64,000 nt of DNA from PALSA-270 sp963770915. Lineage in GTDB: Bacteria > Acidobacteriota > Terriglobia > Terriglobales > Acidobacteriaceae. Made by a program: the position numbers and the translations under genes. Shown one piece after another: positions 8,139 to 17,193 of the stretch (position 1 is the first letter of the stretch; each line of letters begins with the position of its first letter). The stretch is from positions 1,302,001 to 1,366,000 of the forward strand of contig CAVYRG010000001.1 in assembly GCA_963770915.1 (NCBI GenBank), written 5' to 3'. The notes beneath the pieces were generated by a model that had not been told where the DNA came from, did no database searches, and was given only the letters and a program-made list of their open reading frames with translations.

Positions 8139-11100
8139 CTATTTCTGAGCTGCGGTGGTCACTGGACTCAATGACGAAGGCAAATCTCCGGGATCGCCCA
8201 CATAAACCACCCCGGCCCAGTAGAAAGGATGGCCGGCGCCGTAGTTCTCCCGGGCGCGTTTCAATGCAGCAAGCTGCGCGGCGTGGAAGGCTTCGTATCT
8301 CGTCTCCGTTCGCGGACCCTTGCCTTCGCCCAGCCATCGGCTGTAGAAATCGCTGATTTCTTCTGCCGTCTCCTGCGCCGGCACCTCCCACATGCTCATG
8401 GTCATCGAGCGCGCACCCGCGAGCAGGAAGGCCTGCCGCAGGCCAGCCACGCCGTCGGGCGTGACTTCGCCCAACCCTGTTTCGCAAGCGGTCATATTCA
8501 CGAGTTGTGTATTTTGGAGATTCATCCCGGTAACTTCATAGGCGGTGAGGATGCCGTCCGAGACCTCCACCCGGTCTGCCGCGAGTTGAACGTTTGACAG
8601 ACCGTGGGCGTGGGCCTGCGCCTCCGTGAAGATTTCCTTTCCCACGTGATAGTAAACGGCGTGATGCGCAGGCCAGGTGTTGACCCCCGCCATCACCATT
8701 CCCGACCGCAACAGCGGATTGTCCCAGCTTTGCAGGTCGGCTTCCGGCCGGTCCAGCACGAAGCCGTGAGTGGCGAATTGCAAGATGCGCGGTGACTGAA
8801 CGCCAAGCACAGCTTCCTCAACCGCGCTGTCGCCGCTCATCATCGTTACTGACCACCCCAGCCGCTTAAATTCCGCCCTCACCGGCTGAGTCAGGCGATG
8901 ATCCAAGTCATCGACAGGTCCCTGTTCCCAGGTCGCGGGCAGAGCAAGGCGCTTGCCCCCGGAGGCGGTTCCACCCAGAGTTGAAGAAGACGAAGCCGCG
9001 GGGGGCGGTTTGGGCGCCAATGGCACGCCGGTGCGGCCGTTGATGATGGTGGCGGTGGAAAGCTTCACACCGGAAACAATCGCCGCCAACATCCGTTGAT
9101 CGGCATTAAAGTTAGGGTCGCTGACAAGAACCGCGGTCCGGGAAAGCTTCGGCTGACTTTTGCTTTCCGCCTGCAGCGCCAGCCGCCCCAGATCTCGTCC
9201 CGTGCCCAGGTAGATCAGCTCGCGTTCTTCGGCCAGATAGCGCCAGCCGCCTTCCGAATCCTGATGGGCCAGCGCTTCAAAGGGAATGAGGCTCAGCATT
9301 CCGTCGGGCGCGACGTATACGCGCTTGACTCCCGCAAGTCGCCCTTCAACGGGCTGCCAAATCAAAGTCCGCAGCGCCGAGGATGCTTGGGCAATTCCAT
9401 TTTCCGAACGATGCACTTGCCCGCGGCTGGGGGTGATTACGCCGAAGGCATTGATCGAGTCGATCATCTTGGCCCGGAAAGCTTCGACCACATTGTCGAT
9501 GGCGTCGGAGCTGCCCAGATCGACGGCTTCTACTTCACCCGTCCCGCCATGAAGAACGAATACCCCATAATGCGCCGGCTGCCATTTTCGGCTGGCAAAA
9601 TCGTAGGGGCGGTATTTCACGTATTCGAGCAAAGCCTCTCCCGGCCGCAATGCCGCGCTCACGTCTTCCAGCCGCACCCGCGGCAGCGAGGCCTGCGCGG
9701 CATAGGCAGGGTTGGTGCGGCGCAACTGCTCTTCCAGTTGTTCGATTTGCCGCTCCAGCTCGAGCAGATGCTCAGGACTGGTGTCGTTGGCGCTTCCCGC
9801 GGAAGACTGCGAGTGGCCGCCTCCTTCTGACATGCTGCGGAGCGCGAGATTGGCATACTCGTGGCGGAGCCGCTCCCGTTCGCGCCAGGATTCCTGCCAC
9901 TCCGGCGGAGCCGAGGCCACCGCCGCCAGCAGCGCACCGCTCTCCTGCCGCGCGACTTCGAACAGCAGCTCTTTGCTCAGCAGCACACCGCCCAGGCCGT
10001 CCTTAGGATCAGCTCCCTTGCCTTCGAAAACCAATCCCGAGAGTTCCTCGCTCTGGTCGAAACGGCTGTGCGAGAGGAACTCTTTTTTCTGCGGATCTGA
10101 CATGGTTGGGAAGTTCTCTGTCAGGTGTTGCCACTGGAGCTGCGCTGACTCAAGCAGCAACTGCGAAGCTTCGTGGGTACGATTGGTGGCTGCAAGAATC
10201 AGGGCAAGATGCTTTAAGTTCGCGGCGTAAGCCGGATGCTGTTCGCCGATGGCGATCTTGCGAATGGCCAGCGCCTGCCGGGACAGCCTTTCCGCGTCGC
10301 CGTATCTCCTCATCATCTCGTAGAGCGTTGCCAGGTTATCCAGGTTCACGGCATAGGCCGGATGCATTTCTCCCAGCGTGTCCTTGCGAATCTGCAGCGC
10401 CTGCAAGTAGAGCGGTTCCGCCAGTTGGTACTTCCCCGTCGCCTGATACAACTGCGCCAGATCGTCCAGGCTGCTGGCATAGACGCGATGATGCAGCCCG
10501 AAAACCTTGCCTCGGATCGCCAAGGCTTCCTTGTACAACTGCTCCGCCTCCGCATATTGGCCCAGTTCCTTGTCGAGGAAGGCCAAATTGTTCAAACTCC
10601 GCGCGTAGTCGGGATGGTCATCCCCCAAAGCCTTTTTCCGTATGGCGATCGCTTGTCTGAACAGAGGCTCTGCTTCCTTGAGCCTGCCCGTGGAATCGTA
10701 GAGCGCCGCCAGCCGGTCCAGGCTTCTGGCGTAGTCGGGGTGGTCCTCGCCCAATGCTTTCCTGCGAATTTCCCGCGACTGAACATATAGGGGCTCGGCC
10801 TGCGCGAAGCGGGCCATCAGACGGTAAAGGTCGCCCAGGTCACACAAGGTCGTCGCGTACATCGGGTGCTGATCACCAACCACACGCTTTTCGATTTCCA
10901 AAACCTGTTTGTAGATGCCCTCCGCCTGCTCGTCGCGGCCGGTGGCAACATCAAGAGAAGCCATATTTTCCAGGGTCGCCGCGTAGTCCACGTTGTCGCC
11001 GTTGGAGACTTTCTTGAGGATTTCCAAGGCCTGCTTATAGAGTGCCTCCGCCTGGTCATACTTCCCCATCGTCTGGTAGAGGTGGGCCAGGTCGGCCAGG

Positions 11101-12680
11101 TTCCTCCCGTAGCCGGGATGCTCCTTGCCGACCGTCTTTTCGCGAGTGGCCAGCGCCTGTTTGTAGAGCTTTTCGGCGTCAGAATAATCCGACATGGTTT
11201 CGTACAGAGACGCCAAATTGTCCAGGTTCACCGCGTATGCCGGATGCTCTTCACCGACCGTGTTCTTGCGAATCTCCAAGGCCTGCTTGTACAACTTCTC
11301 GGCGTCGGCGTATTTCGCCAGCACCTGATCCAACTGCGCGAGGTCATCCAGGCTGCTCGCATAGGTTCTGCCTTGCACCCCAAACACCTTGCCGCGTATT
11401 TCGAGTGCCTTCTCAAACAATGGCTCCGCATCCTCGTAGCGTCCAGTTTCCTTGTACAAGAGCGCTAGATTGTTCAGGCTTCGCGCGTAGTCGGGATGTT
11501 CCTCCCCTAAGACTTTCTCGCGGATCGCCAGCGCCCGCTGATAGAGGGGCTCGGCCAGTTTGTACTTCCCCATCGAGTCATAGGCCGCCGCCAGCCGGTC
11601 CAAGCTGCGGGCATAGTCAGGATGCTCTTCACCCAATGTCTTTTTGCGGATCTCCAACGACTGCTGTTGCAATGACAGCGCCTGCGGGAAGTGGCCCATC
11701 AGCCGGTATAGGTCGCCCAGGTTGCATAGACTCATGGCGTACAACGGGTCGCGTTCTCCAACCACGGTTCGTTCGATTTCCAGGGTGTGTTTGTAAAGCG
11801 CTTCGGCTTGCGGGTCTTGCCCCATCTTCACGGTCACCGACGCCAGGTTGTCGAGAGTGACCGCGTACTCAACTGTCTCTTCGCCGAGGGTCGCCTTTTC
11901 GATATCGAGCGCCTGTTGATAGGTCGACTCTGCCGCGCGGTAATCGTCGAGTAGCTGGTACAGGCGGCCACGATCATTCAGGCCCCGCGCGTAAGCCGGA
12001 TGCTGTTCTCCAAATGTCTGCCTGCGGATGTCGAGCGCCTTCTGACATGGGTCCACCGCTTGCTCGTAATGTCCCATGGCCTCGTAGATATTGCCCAACG
12101 AGCTGAGGCTGTCGGCATAGAAGCGATGGTTCTCGCCTAGAATTTCCTTGAGGGATTCCTCGTTTTTGAGTTGCAGTTCGGCAGCCGAATCCAGCTTGTA
12201 AGCCTTCTCTAGTGCACTCGCCTGCTCATTTGCACGGAAGACTTCATCGAGCCTGGCGCGCTGCTCGGCCGGCATCGCTACAAACTGACGCAGGTCGGCC
12301 AACTGAAGCCGCGCGTCGATGCTCTCCCACCAAGTCTTGCCCTGCTGGGCTTCGCGCACACTCAGGACGTGTTCTGCGACCGGAATCTCGCGCCGCAGCG
12401 ATTCCAGGTCGTTGGGATGGCTGATCGCACCCGCTACGGCTTTTTCGTCGCGAGAAATCTGTTCCCCAAGCTCCTTCGGAAGAGTGGGGCGAGGTGATTC
12501 GGTGGCTGATGTGGCGGAATGCGGAGATGGTGGCGGCGGAGATGATGGCGGCGGAGGTTGTGACGGAGAAGTCTGCTGGGCGTTTAAGGCCAGAGCTGCA
12601 AGCAGGAGAACGCTGGCCAGACAATTCCAGAACCTTTTGCGCCTCAGCCCCGACCCGACGAATTGCCGCGCAGCATTCAT
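8139..12680 (-). CDS. Large exported TPR-CHAT (caspase-like) protein
   Basis: About 1,513 residues from the ATG at 12680 (a TTG lies 12 nt earlier; GGAAG precedes the ATG). Order: signal or anchor segment (NCLASVLLLAALALNAQQ), Pro/Ser linker, a helical lead-in, then about 16 kinesin-light-chain-type TPRs of 42 residues, and a C-terminal CHAT domain. The caspase-like dyad is visible as His in FATHGF (about 1305) and Cys in NMTACETGLG (about 1399), followed by typical MSMWEVP and the ending HPFYWAGVVYVGD. CHAT proteins are predicted cysteine proteases; an exported one would act in the periplasm or at the surface. Fourteen of the repeats form two copies of a 7-repeat block exactly 882 nt apart. 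Neighbours upstream are a secreted PPC-like protein, a trypsin-like protease and a sigma factor. Confidence 0.9.
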   Translation of the reverse strand: MNAARQFVGSGLRRKRFWNCLASVLLLAALALNAQQTSPSQPPPPSSPPPPSPHSATSATESPRPTLPKELGEQISRDEKAVAGAISHPNDLESLRREIPVAEHVLSVREAQQGKTWWESIDARLQLADLRQFVAMPAEQRARLDEVFRANEQASALEKAYKLDSAAELQLKNEESLKEILGENHRFYADSLSSLGNIYEAMGHYEQAVDPCQKALDIRRQTFGEQHPAYARGLNDRGRLYQLLDDYRAAESTYQQALDIEKATLGEETVEYAVTLDNLASVTVKMGQDPQAEALYKHTLEIERTVVGERDPLYAMSLCNLGDLYRLMGHFPQALSLQQQSLEIRKKTLGEEHPDYARSLDRLAAAYDSMGKYKLAEPLYQRALAIREKVLGEEHPDYARSLNNLALLYKETGRYEDAEPLFEKALEIRGKVFGVQGRTYASSLDDLAQLDQVLAKYADAEKLYKQALEIRKNTVGEEHPAYAVNLDNLASLYETMSDYSDAEKLYKQALATREKTVGKEHPGYGRNLADLAHLYQTMGKYDQAEALYKQALEILKKVSNGDNVDYAATLENMASLDVATGRDEQAEGIYKQVLEIEKRVVGDQHPMYATTLCDLGDLYRLMARFAQAEPLYVQSREIRRKALGEDHPDYARSLDRLAALYDSTGRLKEAEPLFRQAIAIRKKALGDDHPDYARSLNNLAFLDKELGQYAEAEQLYKEALAIRGKVFGLHHRVYASSLDDLAQLYQATGKYQLAEPLYLQALQIRKDTLGEMHPAYAVNLDNLATLYEMMRRYGDAERLSRQALAIRKIAIGEQHPAYAANLKHLALILAATNRTHEASQLLLESAQLQWQHLTENFPTMSDPQKKEFLSHSRFDQSEELSGLVFEGKGADPKDGLGGVLLSKELLFEVARQESGALLAAVASAPPEWQESWRERERLRHEYANLALRSMSEGGGHSQSSAGSANDTSPEHLLELERQIEQLEEQLRRTNPAYAAQASLPRVRLEDVSAALRPGEALLEYVKYRPYDFASRKWQPAHYGVFVLHGGTGEVEAVDLGSSDAIDNVVEAFRAKMIDSINAFGVITPSRGQVHRSENGIAQASSALRTLIWQPVEGRLAGVKRVYVAPDGMLSLIPFEALAHQDSEGGWRYLAEERELIYLGTGRDLGRLALQAESKSQPKLSRTAVLVSDPNFNADQRMLAAIVSGVKLSTATIINGRTGVPLAPKPPPAASSSSTLGGTASGGKRLALPATWEQGPVDDLDHRLTQPVRAEFKRLGWSVTMMSGDSAVEEAVLGVQSPRILQFATHGFVLDRPEADLQSWDNPLLRSGMVMAGVNTWPAHHAVYYHVGKEIFTEAQAHAHGLSNVQLAADRVEVSDGILTAYEVTGMNLQNTQLVNMTACETGLGEVTPDGVAGLRQAFLLAGARSMTMSMWEVPAQETAEEISDFYSRWLGEGKGPRTETRYEAFHAAQLAALKRARENYGAGHPFYWAGVVYVGDPGDLPSSLSPVTTAAQK

Positions 12681-12808
12681 CTCGGCTTCCAAAACACCGC
12701 GCTAAGGACTGAGTGGAACGGCAGGGCCGGTTAACCCCAGCCCCGCCGCGACGCTTGCCTCCCCTTCATCAGCCCGAAGCGATCTGACAAAAAGCGGCCG
12801 GAGTTGCG

Positions 12809-12835
12809 TCGCCGGACCTGAGCTAGGTCCGGCGA
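12809..12835 (-). terminator. Strong hairpin between the PPC-like and CHAT genes (terminator or attenuator)
   Basis: Perfect 11-bp stem TCGCCGGACCT / AGGTCCGGCGA with a 5-nt loop, 33 nt past the stop of the gene ending at 12869. On the minus strand a TTTTT run follows 14 nt later, after a second GC-rich stretch. It probably limits read-through into the CHAT gene. Confidence 0.6.
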
Positions 12836-12868
12836 CAGGGTTATTCGAACAGCTCCATCCGATGATGG

Positions 12869-13615
12869 TTAGTTGGTTAACAGGACGTACTGGTTGTAGA
12901 CCATGCCGTTGTTGACGATGCGTACGCGGAACGCTCCGGTCCACTTAGGAGTGAACTCCACCAGGCAACGATCCGTGGCGTCCGTGTCGCTGGCGATCAG
13001 GTTTCCGTTCTCGTCGTAGACATACAGATCCAGGTCCGTGCTGCCGTCTCCCACCACTCCCACGCGGGCGATTTCGCCTGCCCGGAAGGTGATGGTATAG
13101 AGATCGGCGTGGCCGGCTACCACCGTGTCCGTGTGTGAAATTGCCCCTTGGGTCGATCCCAGGGTCCCGCCGCTTTCCGCGGGCTTGGCCGCTTCGGCAT
13201 CGAGCAACGCCATCACGTGCTCATCGCCTTTCGCCCAGCCCTTGGCCTCGGCCAGCAGAGCCTTGGTGTCCAGAGAGGGAGCCGGAGCATCGGTCTTCTT
13301 GCCTTCCTTCGCCTCTTCGCCAGACTTTGCGGCCTCCGACTTCTTGGCTCCTGCCGCGCTTGCATCCTGAAGCGGCACCCGCCGGATCATCTGCACTGCG
13401 GTAAGCATGGCCACGGGCGATTCGTTCTCCCGCGCATAGCTCACTAGTTGCTCGGCTTGGTCCAACAACGAGACTGTCGCCGAGTTGCCCGCTTTGCCCT
13501 TCTCTGAGGAAAGATTGGTCTTCGCGCCCGCCGGCGAGGCCTGAGCCAAAGCCGTAGTTGCGAGCCACGTCGTCATTGTCAAAACCGCCATCCCGACTTT
13601 CATCGATCGCTTCAT
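12869..13615 (-). CDS. Secreted protein with a C-terminal pre-peptidase (PPC)-like beta-sandwich
   Basis: 248 residues from the ATG at 13615, preceded by AAGGAGAAGG. Signal peptide to about residue 25 (cleavage after TTALAQ). The middle is Ala/Lys/Glu-rich and helical. The last about 90 residues look like a PPC-type domain: HADLYTITFRAGE, then DLDLYVYDENGNLI and a final TGAFRVRIVNNG. In known proteins this fold is an extracellular binding or stabilising module, often attached to proteases. Here it stands alone, between a trypsin-like protease gene and a CHAT protease gene, so it may bind one of them; this is inference. Confidence 0.75.
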   Translation of the reverse strand: MKRSMKVGMAVLTMTTWLATTALAQASPAGAKTNLSSEKGKAGNSATVSLLDQAEQLVSYARENESPVAMLTAVQMIRRVPLQDASAAGAKKSEAAKSGEEAKEGKKTDAPAPSLDTKALLAEAKGWAKGDEHVMALLDAEAAKPAESGGTLGSTQGAISHTDTVVAGHADLYTITFRAGEIARVGVVGDGSTDLDLYVYDENGNLIASDTDATDRCLVEFTPKWTGAFRVRIVNNGMVYNQYVLLTN

Positions 13616-13896
13616 TTTGCCTTCTCCTTAAGTGTTTTGTATCTTGCTTGGGAACTCAATTCTGATGTCTGCACCGGAGAGCTCGCCTAACTTTGATCTC
13701 CTGGCCGCCTGCTTAGCACTCCCCATCCTTTCTTATCTGTCTTGTTGCCCCCGGAAAAGTTAAGCCCGGAGGCGTGATTTTTCGTTGGCCAATCCTGGGA
13801 TATCGCACGGTAAAGCCGGCGGGCCTTTCCAATTGCTTGGAAAATACCGGATGCGGGAACCCACCAGGATTAATTCTCCATGAAGTACCGGCGCCT

Positions 13897-15762
13897 CTAC
13901 TCAACATTGGCGCCCCCATGGCCTGAGTCCTGCGAAGGTTGAGCCTGCGGCGCGCCGGAAGACGGACGTCCCGTCGAGGAACCGAAGATTTGTCCGACGA
14001 TCAGGGATAACCGGCTGGGGCTGGTGTCACTAAACCGGGAAGGATCCAGCAGAGCTGTCGGCCCGGTAGGCTGCGAAGCCTGCCACTTCCCATCGGCCAG
14101 GCGCCGCCAAATGAGCGTAGCGCCGGTCTGCGAAGTGCCAATTCTAATCTCATCCACAACGCCGGCGGTGTTCGTATAGCCGACAGCCACGGTGTGGTCC
14201 GCCCGGGTAGTGACGAAGAAATTGAAATGAAAATGCCCGCGATCCTCCATGCCCCAAATCCCGTACGGCACGCGATCTAGCAGTTCGCTGCCGTTGGGGT
14301 TTCGCTCCGCCAGGTCGACGAACACGGTCACGGCTAACGGAGTGGGAGCCCCTCTACCAGACTGCGAAGGACTGGCATAGCGATAGAGCAGGGAGTCAAT
14401 CCGTCCGTCGTGATCTGCGTCCACCGTTTCTGGGTCGAGCGGACTGGCTTCGGGCAGCCCTGCCGTCCAGGGATCGAACGGAACGCCTTCGGGCGCGGTC
14501 GGCAGGTTGGCGACAAACTGGCGCAAATGCGGCAGAGCGATGTGCCAACCGACCGACCCTGCGCTGTCATTGGCCGGGGTGGCGAACGTCAACCCGATCA
14601 ACTGGCCTTGGTCGTTCAGCAGCGGACCACCTGAGTCTCCCGGCGAAATGCGGGTGTCGGTCACGATGACCGTCACTCGGTCGCGGTCCACGTCGCCACC
14701 TTTGCTGGCTGCGCCCGCGGCGAATTGGCTGAGATCCTCGGGGTAATCGAACTGCTGGGAAACATTGCCGCTACGAATCCACCAGGCCGGGCCGTTGTTT
14801 TGCGAGCCGATGACGTAGCAGTTCTCGCCGTCTTTCACCTGCGCCGCCAGCGGGAAGTACGCAACCGGCTTGCCGCCGGGAAGGCTGTCGAGTTTCAGCA
14901 ATGCCAAATCATGCACCGGGTCGACGCGGTAGACGGTCGCCTTGATCGCCGGCTCCGGCTTAACCCTGCCATCAATTGTGTGATCGGTAATGATATCCAG
15001 GACGGCGGAATGGCCGGTCATCGCCGCTTTTTGCGCGGTGTCGGCGACCACGTGATAATTGGTGAGCACCCAACCTGCCGAGGAAATAAAAGTCCCGCTC
15101 CCCCAGCCATCCTCCGACCTGACAATCACGGTCGCCTCGCGCCATGCGGCGTAGCGATCCTCACCCGAGGTCGCGCCAAGAGTCCCACTGGCTCCGCTGA
15201 AGTTGGGCATGGCCTGGGCCAGAGGCGCGTTCGCCCGGCCCCATTTTTTGTAGGCTGAGGGATCAAAAGGAGATTGCGATGGCCATTCTGGAATCGGGGC
15301 ATTTTCCGCCACTTGTCGAGCCGGCGAACCCGAAGACGGTTTCTTGACGTAGAAAACTACGATGATGGCAGCGGCCGCTAGTGCTGCCGCGGGAAAAAGA
15401 ACAGAACGCCTACTCCACCAGGCCGAGAAACCGGAACGATCCTTGGGCGCCCGTGCCGCCGAAGCTTTTTCCTTTTCCGTCAACATAGGTGCCTCGCTCA
15501 ATTGGGTCTCCACAACGCGCGCATCCGATTCCATGAGCCGAGAACGCGTGGGCAACAGCGCTTCCACCACCGAATCGGCCCCGAGGCGCTTCACGCAACT
15601 TTGCAGGTCTTCCTCGTCCACCTCATCGAACGACAGCGTCCCGTCGGCAACCGCCGCCAGGATTTCGGCTTCGGCGGTGTACTCTTCTGCAGAGGTCGCC
15701 AGGTGCTGGGCTCGGACTCGGATGGCCTCGACCGATTTCTGATTGTCACCGCTGATCGGCAT
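13897..15762 (-). CDS. Membrane-anchored trypsin-like (S1/HtrA-type) serine protease
   Basis: 621 residues. An N-terminal cytoplasmic part of about 110 residues is acidic and helical. One TM segment lies at about 122-142 (VLFPAAALAAAAIIVVFYV). An extracytoplasmic S1 protease domain at about 195-430 carries the full triad: His in TNYHVVAD, Asp in VHDLALLKLDS and Ser in SPGDSGGPLL. A C-terminal region of about 180 residues is beta-rich, with no PDZ recognised. The gene starts 71 nt after the sigma-factor stop on the same strand, so the two are probably one operon. The cytoplasmic tail next to a sigma gene invites an anti-sigma or signalling role, which the sequence does not prove. Confidence 0.87.
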   Translation of the reverse strand: MPISGDNQKSVEAIRVRAQHLATSAEEYTAEAEILAAVADGTLSFDEVDEEDLQSCVKRLGADSVVEALLPTRSRLMESDARVVETQLSEAPMLTEKEKASAARAPKDRSGFSAWWSRRSVLFPAAALAAAAIIVVFYVKKPSSGSPARQVAENAPIPEWPSQSPFDPSAYKKWGRANAPLAQAMPNFSGASGTLGATSGEDRYAAWREATVIVRSEDGWGSGTFISSAGWVLTNYHVVADTAQKAAMTGHSAVLDIITDHTIDGRVKPEPAIKATVYRVDPVHDLALLKLDSLPGGKPVAYFPLAAQVKDGENCYVIGSQNNGPAWWIRSGNVSQQFDYPEDLSQFAAGAASKGGDVDRDRVTVIVTDTRISPGDSGGPLLNDQGQLIGLTFATPANDSAGSVGWHIALPHLRQFVANLPTAPEGVPFDPWTAGLPEASPLDPETVDADHDGRIDSLLYRYASPSQSGRGAPTPLAVTVFVDLAERNPNGSELLDRVPYGIWGMEDRGHFHFNFFVTTRADHTVAVGYTNTAGVVDEIRIGTSQTGATLIWRRLADGKWQASQPTGPTALLDPSRFSDTSPSRLSLIVGQIFGSSTGRPSSGAPQAQPSQDSGHGGANVE

Positions 15763-15832
15763 AGCTTCTTTCCACTATCTGTCGGAAATACTGGCCCTTA
15801 GTTAAGCCGCGGCGCCCTGAATTCGCGCCCCA

Positions 15833-16963
15833 TTAGCGAATAATTTTCAGCCCCTGTGCCGCCAAACAGGCCCGGACGTTCTCCCGCGCTTTTTTCAAAT
15901 GCTGGCTGATCGCTGGTTCGCTCACTTTGAGCACTTCGGCGGCGCGTTTTGCGCTAACACCCCGGAACCAGACCATAGTCGCAACGATCTGCTGCTTCGC
16001 CGGCAGGCTGGACATGCAGGCGTGGATGCGGGCCCGAAGCTGCTTCGCCGCGATGTTTTCGGTCGGATCGGTAAAGATCCCGATTTCTTCCAGCGAGGGC
16101 CCGGGGTTCTCGGGATCACCCTGCCCGTCTCCCGTCGCAACGAATCGCTGCCGTTCACGAAGCATATCTGTCGCCACGTAGCGCGCGACCTGGCAGACCA
16201 GGGTCGAAATCCGGCATAGGCCGAGAAACCGGCGGCGGGCCTGGGCGCTCCAGTAATCGCAAAAGACTCGCGACCAAGCCTCATCGGCGATGGTTTCGGG
16301 ATTGTCGGCGCGGCTGCCGAAATGGCTGAACACATCGCCGACTACTTTGGCTTGGTTGCGCGAATAGAGGAACTCAAAAGCGTGCCCGGCTGCGGCCGGA
16401 TCGATGGACCGTGCCGCGGGCGGCTGCCAGTCCCCTCGCTGTTCGCAGGCAACCGATAACGCCAGTTCGCCCAGCAGCGATGCGGCCGGGCCTGGGTTCG
16501 CTTCGCTTAGCGGCTTAGTCAGCGCGGACCAAATCGTTGTCCACGGCGTTCTTGCCGGCCACCGGTCGCTGTAGCTTCGGATGCAGCGCCGGGCTCTCGC
16601 TGCCGGGTTCTCACCAGAGGACGGTGTGGGTCCTACGGCATTGCAGGCAATGGCCCAAGCCAGGCGTCCCGCGTCTAAAGAAGAGGGGATTGCCGCGCCC
16701 TCGCGGCGAAGGGCCTCGAGCACGGCGGTGAGGTCACGTTCTCCGAGTTGAAGGATGCTTGCACAGCGCGAGGCCGGCGAAAGTTCGCGAACTTCTCCCA
16801 ACGACAACGCGCCGGTTTCGATGGGTGCTCCACTCGCGGTATGAGGCTGGTTCATTACGCGCATCCCATGCGCAAGAGCTTGTGTGAATTCACGATGGAA
16901 CCAATTTTGTGGCTGGAAAGCGATGCCACGACCGCCCGGCTCTTCACCGTAAATCTCCGCCAT
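15833..16963 (-). CDS. Sigma-70-family factor with a long N-terminal extension
   Basis: The C-terminal half reads as an ECF-like sigma factor. A region 2-like segment is at about 205-290 (AWSRVFCDYWSAQARRRFLG, VATDMLRERQR). Region 4 is at about 315-372 (SSLPAKQQIVATMVWFRGVS followed by the HTH AAEVLKVSEPAISQHLKKAR). The first about 190 residues match nothing I recognise and are unusual for ECF factors. Start choice is weak: ATGs at 16963, about 16864 and about 16855 all lack a good ribosome site. It leads the protease/PPC/CHAT block and may control it. Confidence 0.72.
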   Translation of the reverse strand: MAEIYGEEPGGRGIAFQPQNWFHREFTQALAHGMRVMNQPHTASGAPIETGALSLGEVRELSPASRCASILQLGERDLTAVLEALRREGAAIPSSLDAGRLAWAIACNAVGPTPSSGENPAARARRCIRSYSDRWPARTPWTTIWSALTKPLSEANPGPAASLLGELALSVACEQRGDWQPPAARSIDPAAAGHAFEFLYSRNQAKVVGDVFSHFGSRADNPETIADEAWSRVFCDYWSAQARRRFLGLCRISTLVCQVARYVATDMLRERQRFVATGDGQGDPENPGPSLEEIGIFTDPTENIAAKQLRARIHACMSSLPAKQQIVATMVWFRGVSAKRAAEVLKVSEPAISQHLKKARENVRACLAAQGLKIIR

Positions 16964-17193
16964 CCTACGAAGCGGGGAGGGACCGAAATTGTAAGCGATG
17001 TGCCATGAAAGCGCAACGCCGAAACTTGCTTGCAGGGAAGGCCAATCTCATTGATTTGGCTTGGTTTTACAGCCCATCGAAATAGCCGAGCACCTGGCGT
17101 TGACTGTCTAATCGCCCCCGGCTTGCCGGTGTTTTGAAGTGTCAGCTATGATGGGCCGTCACTACGGTCAGGGCAAGCGCAAACGAGGCTTCT

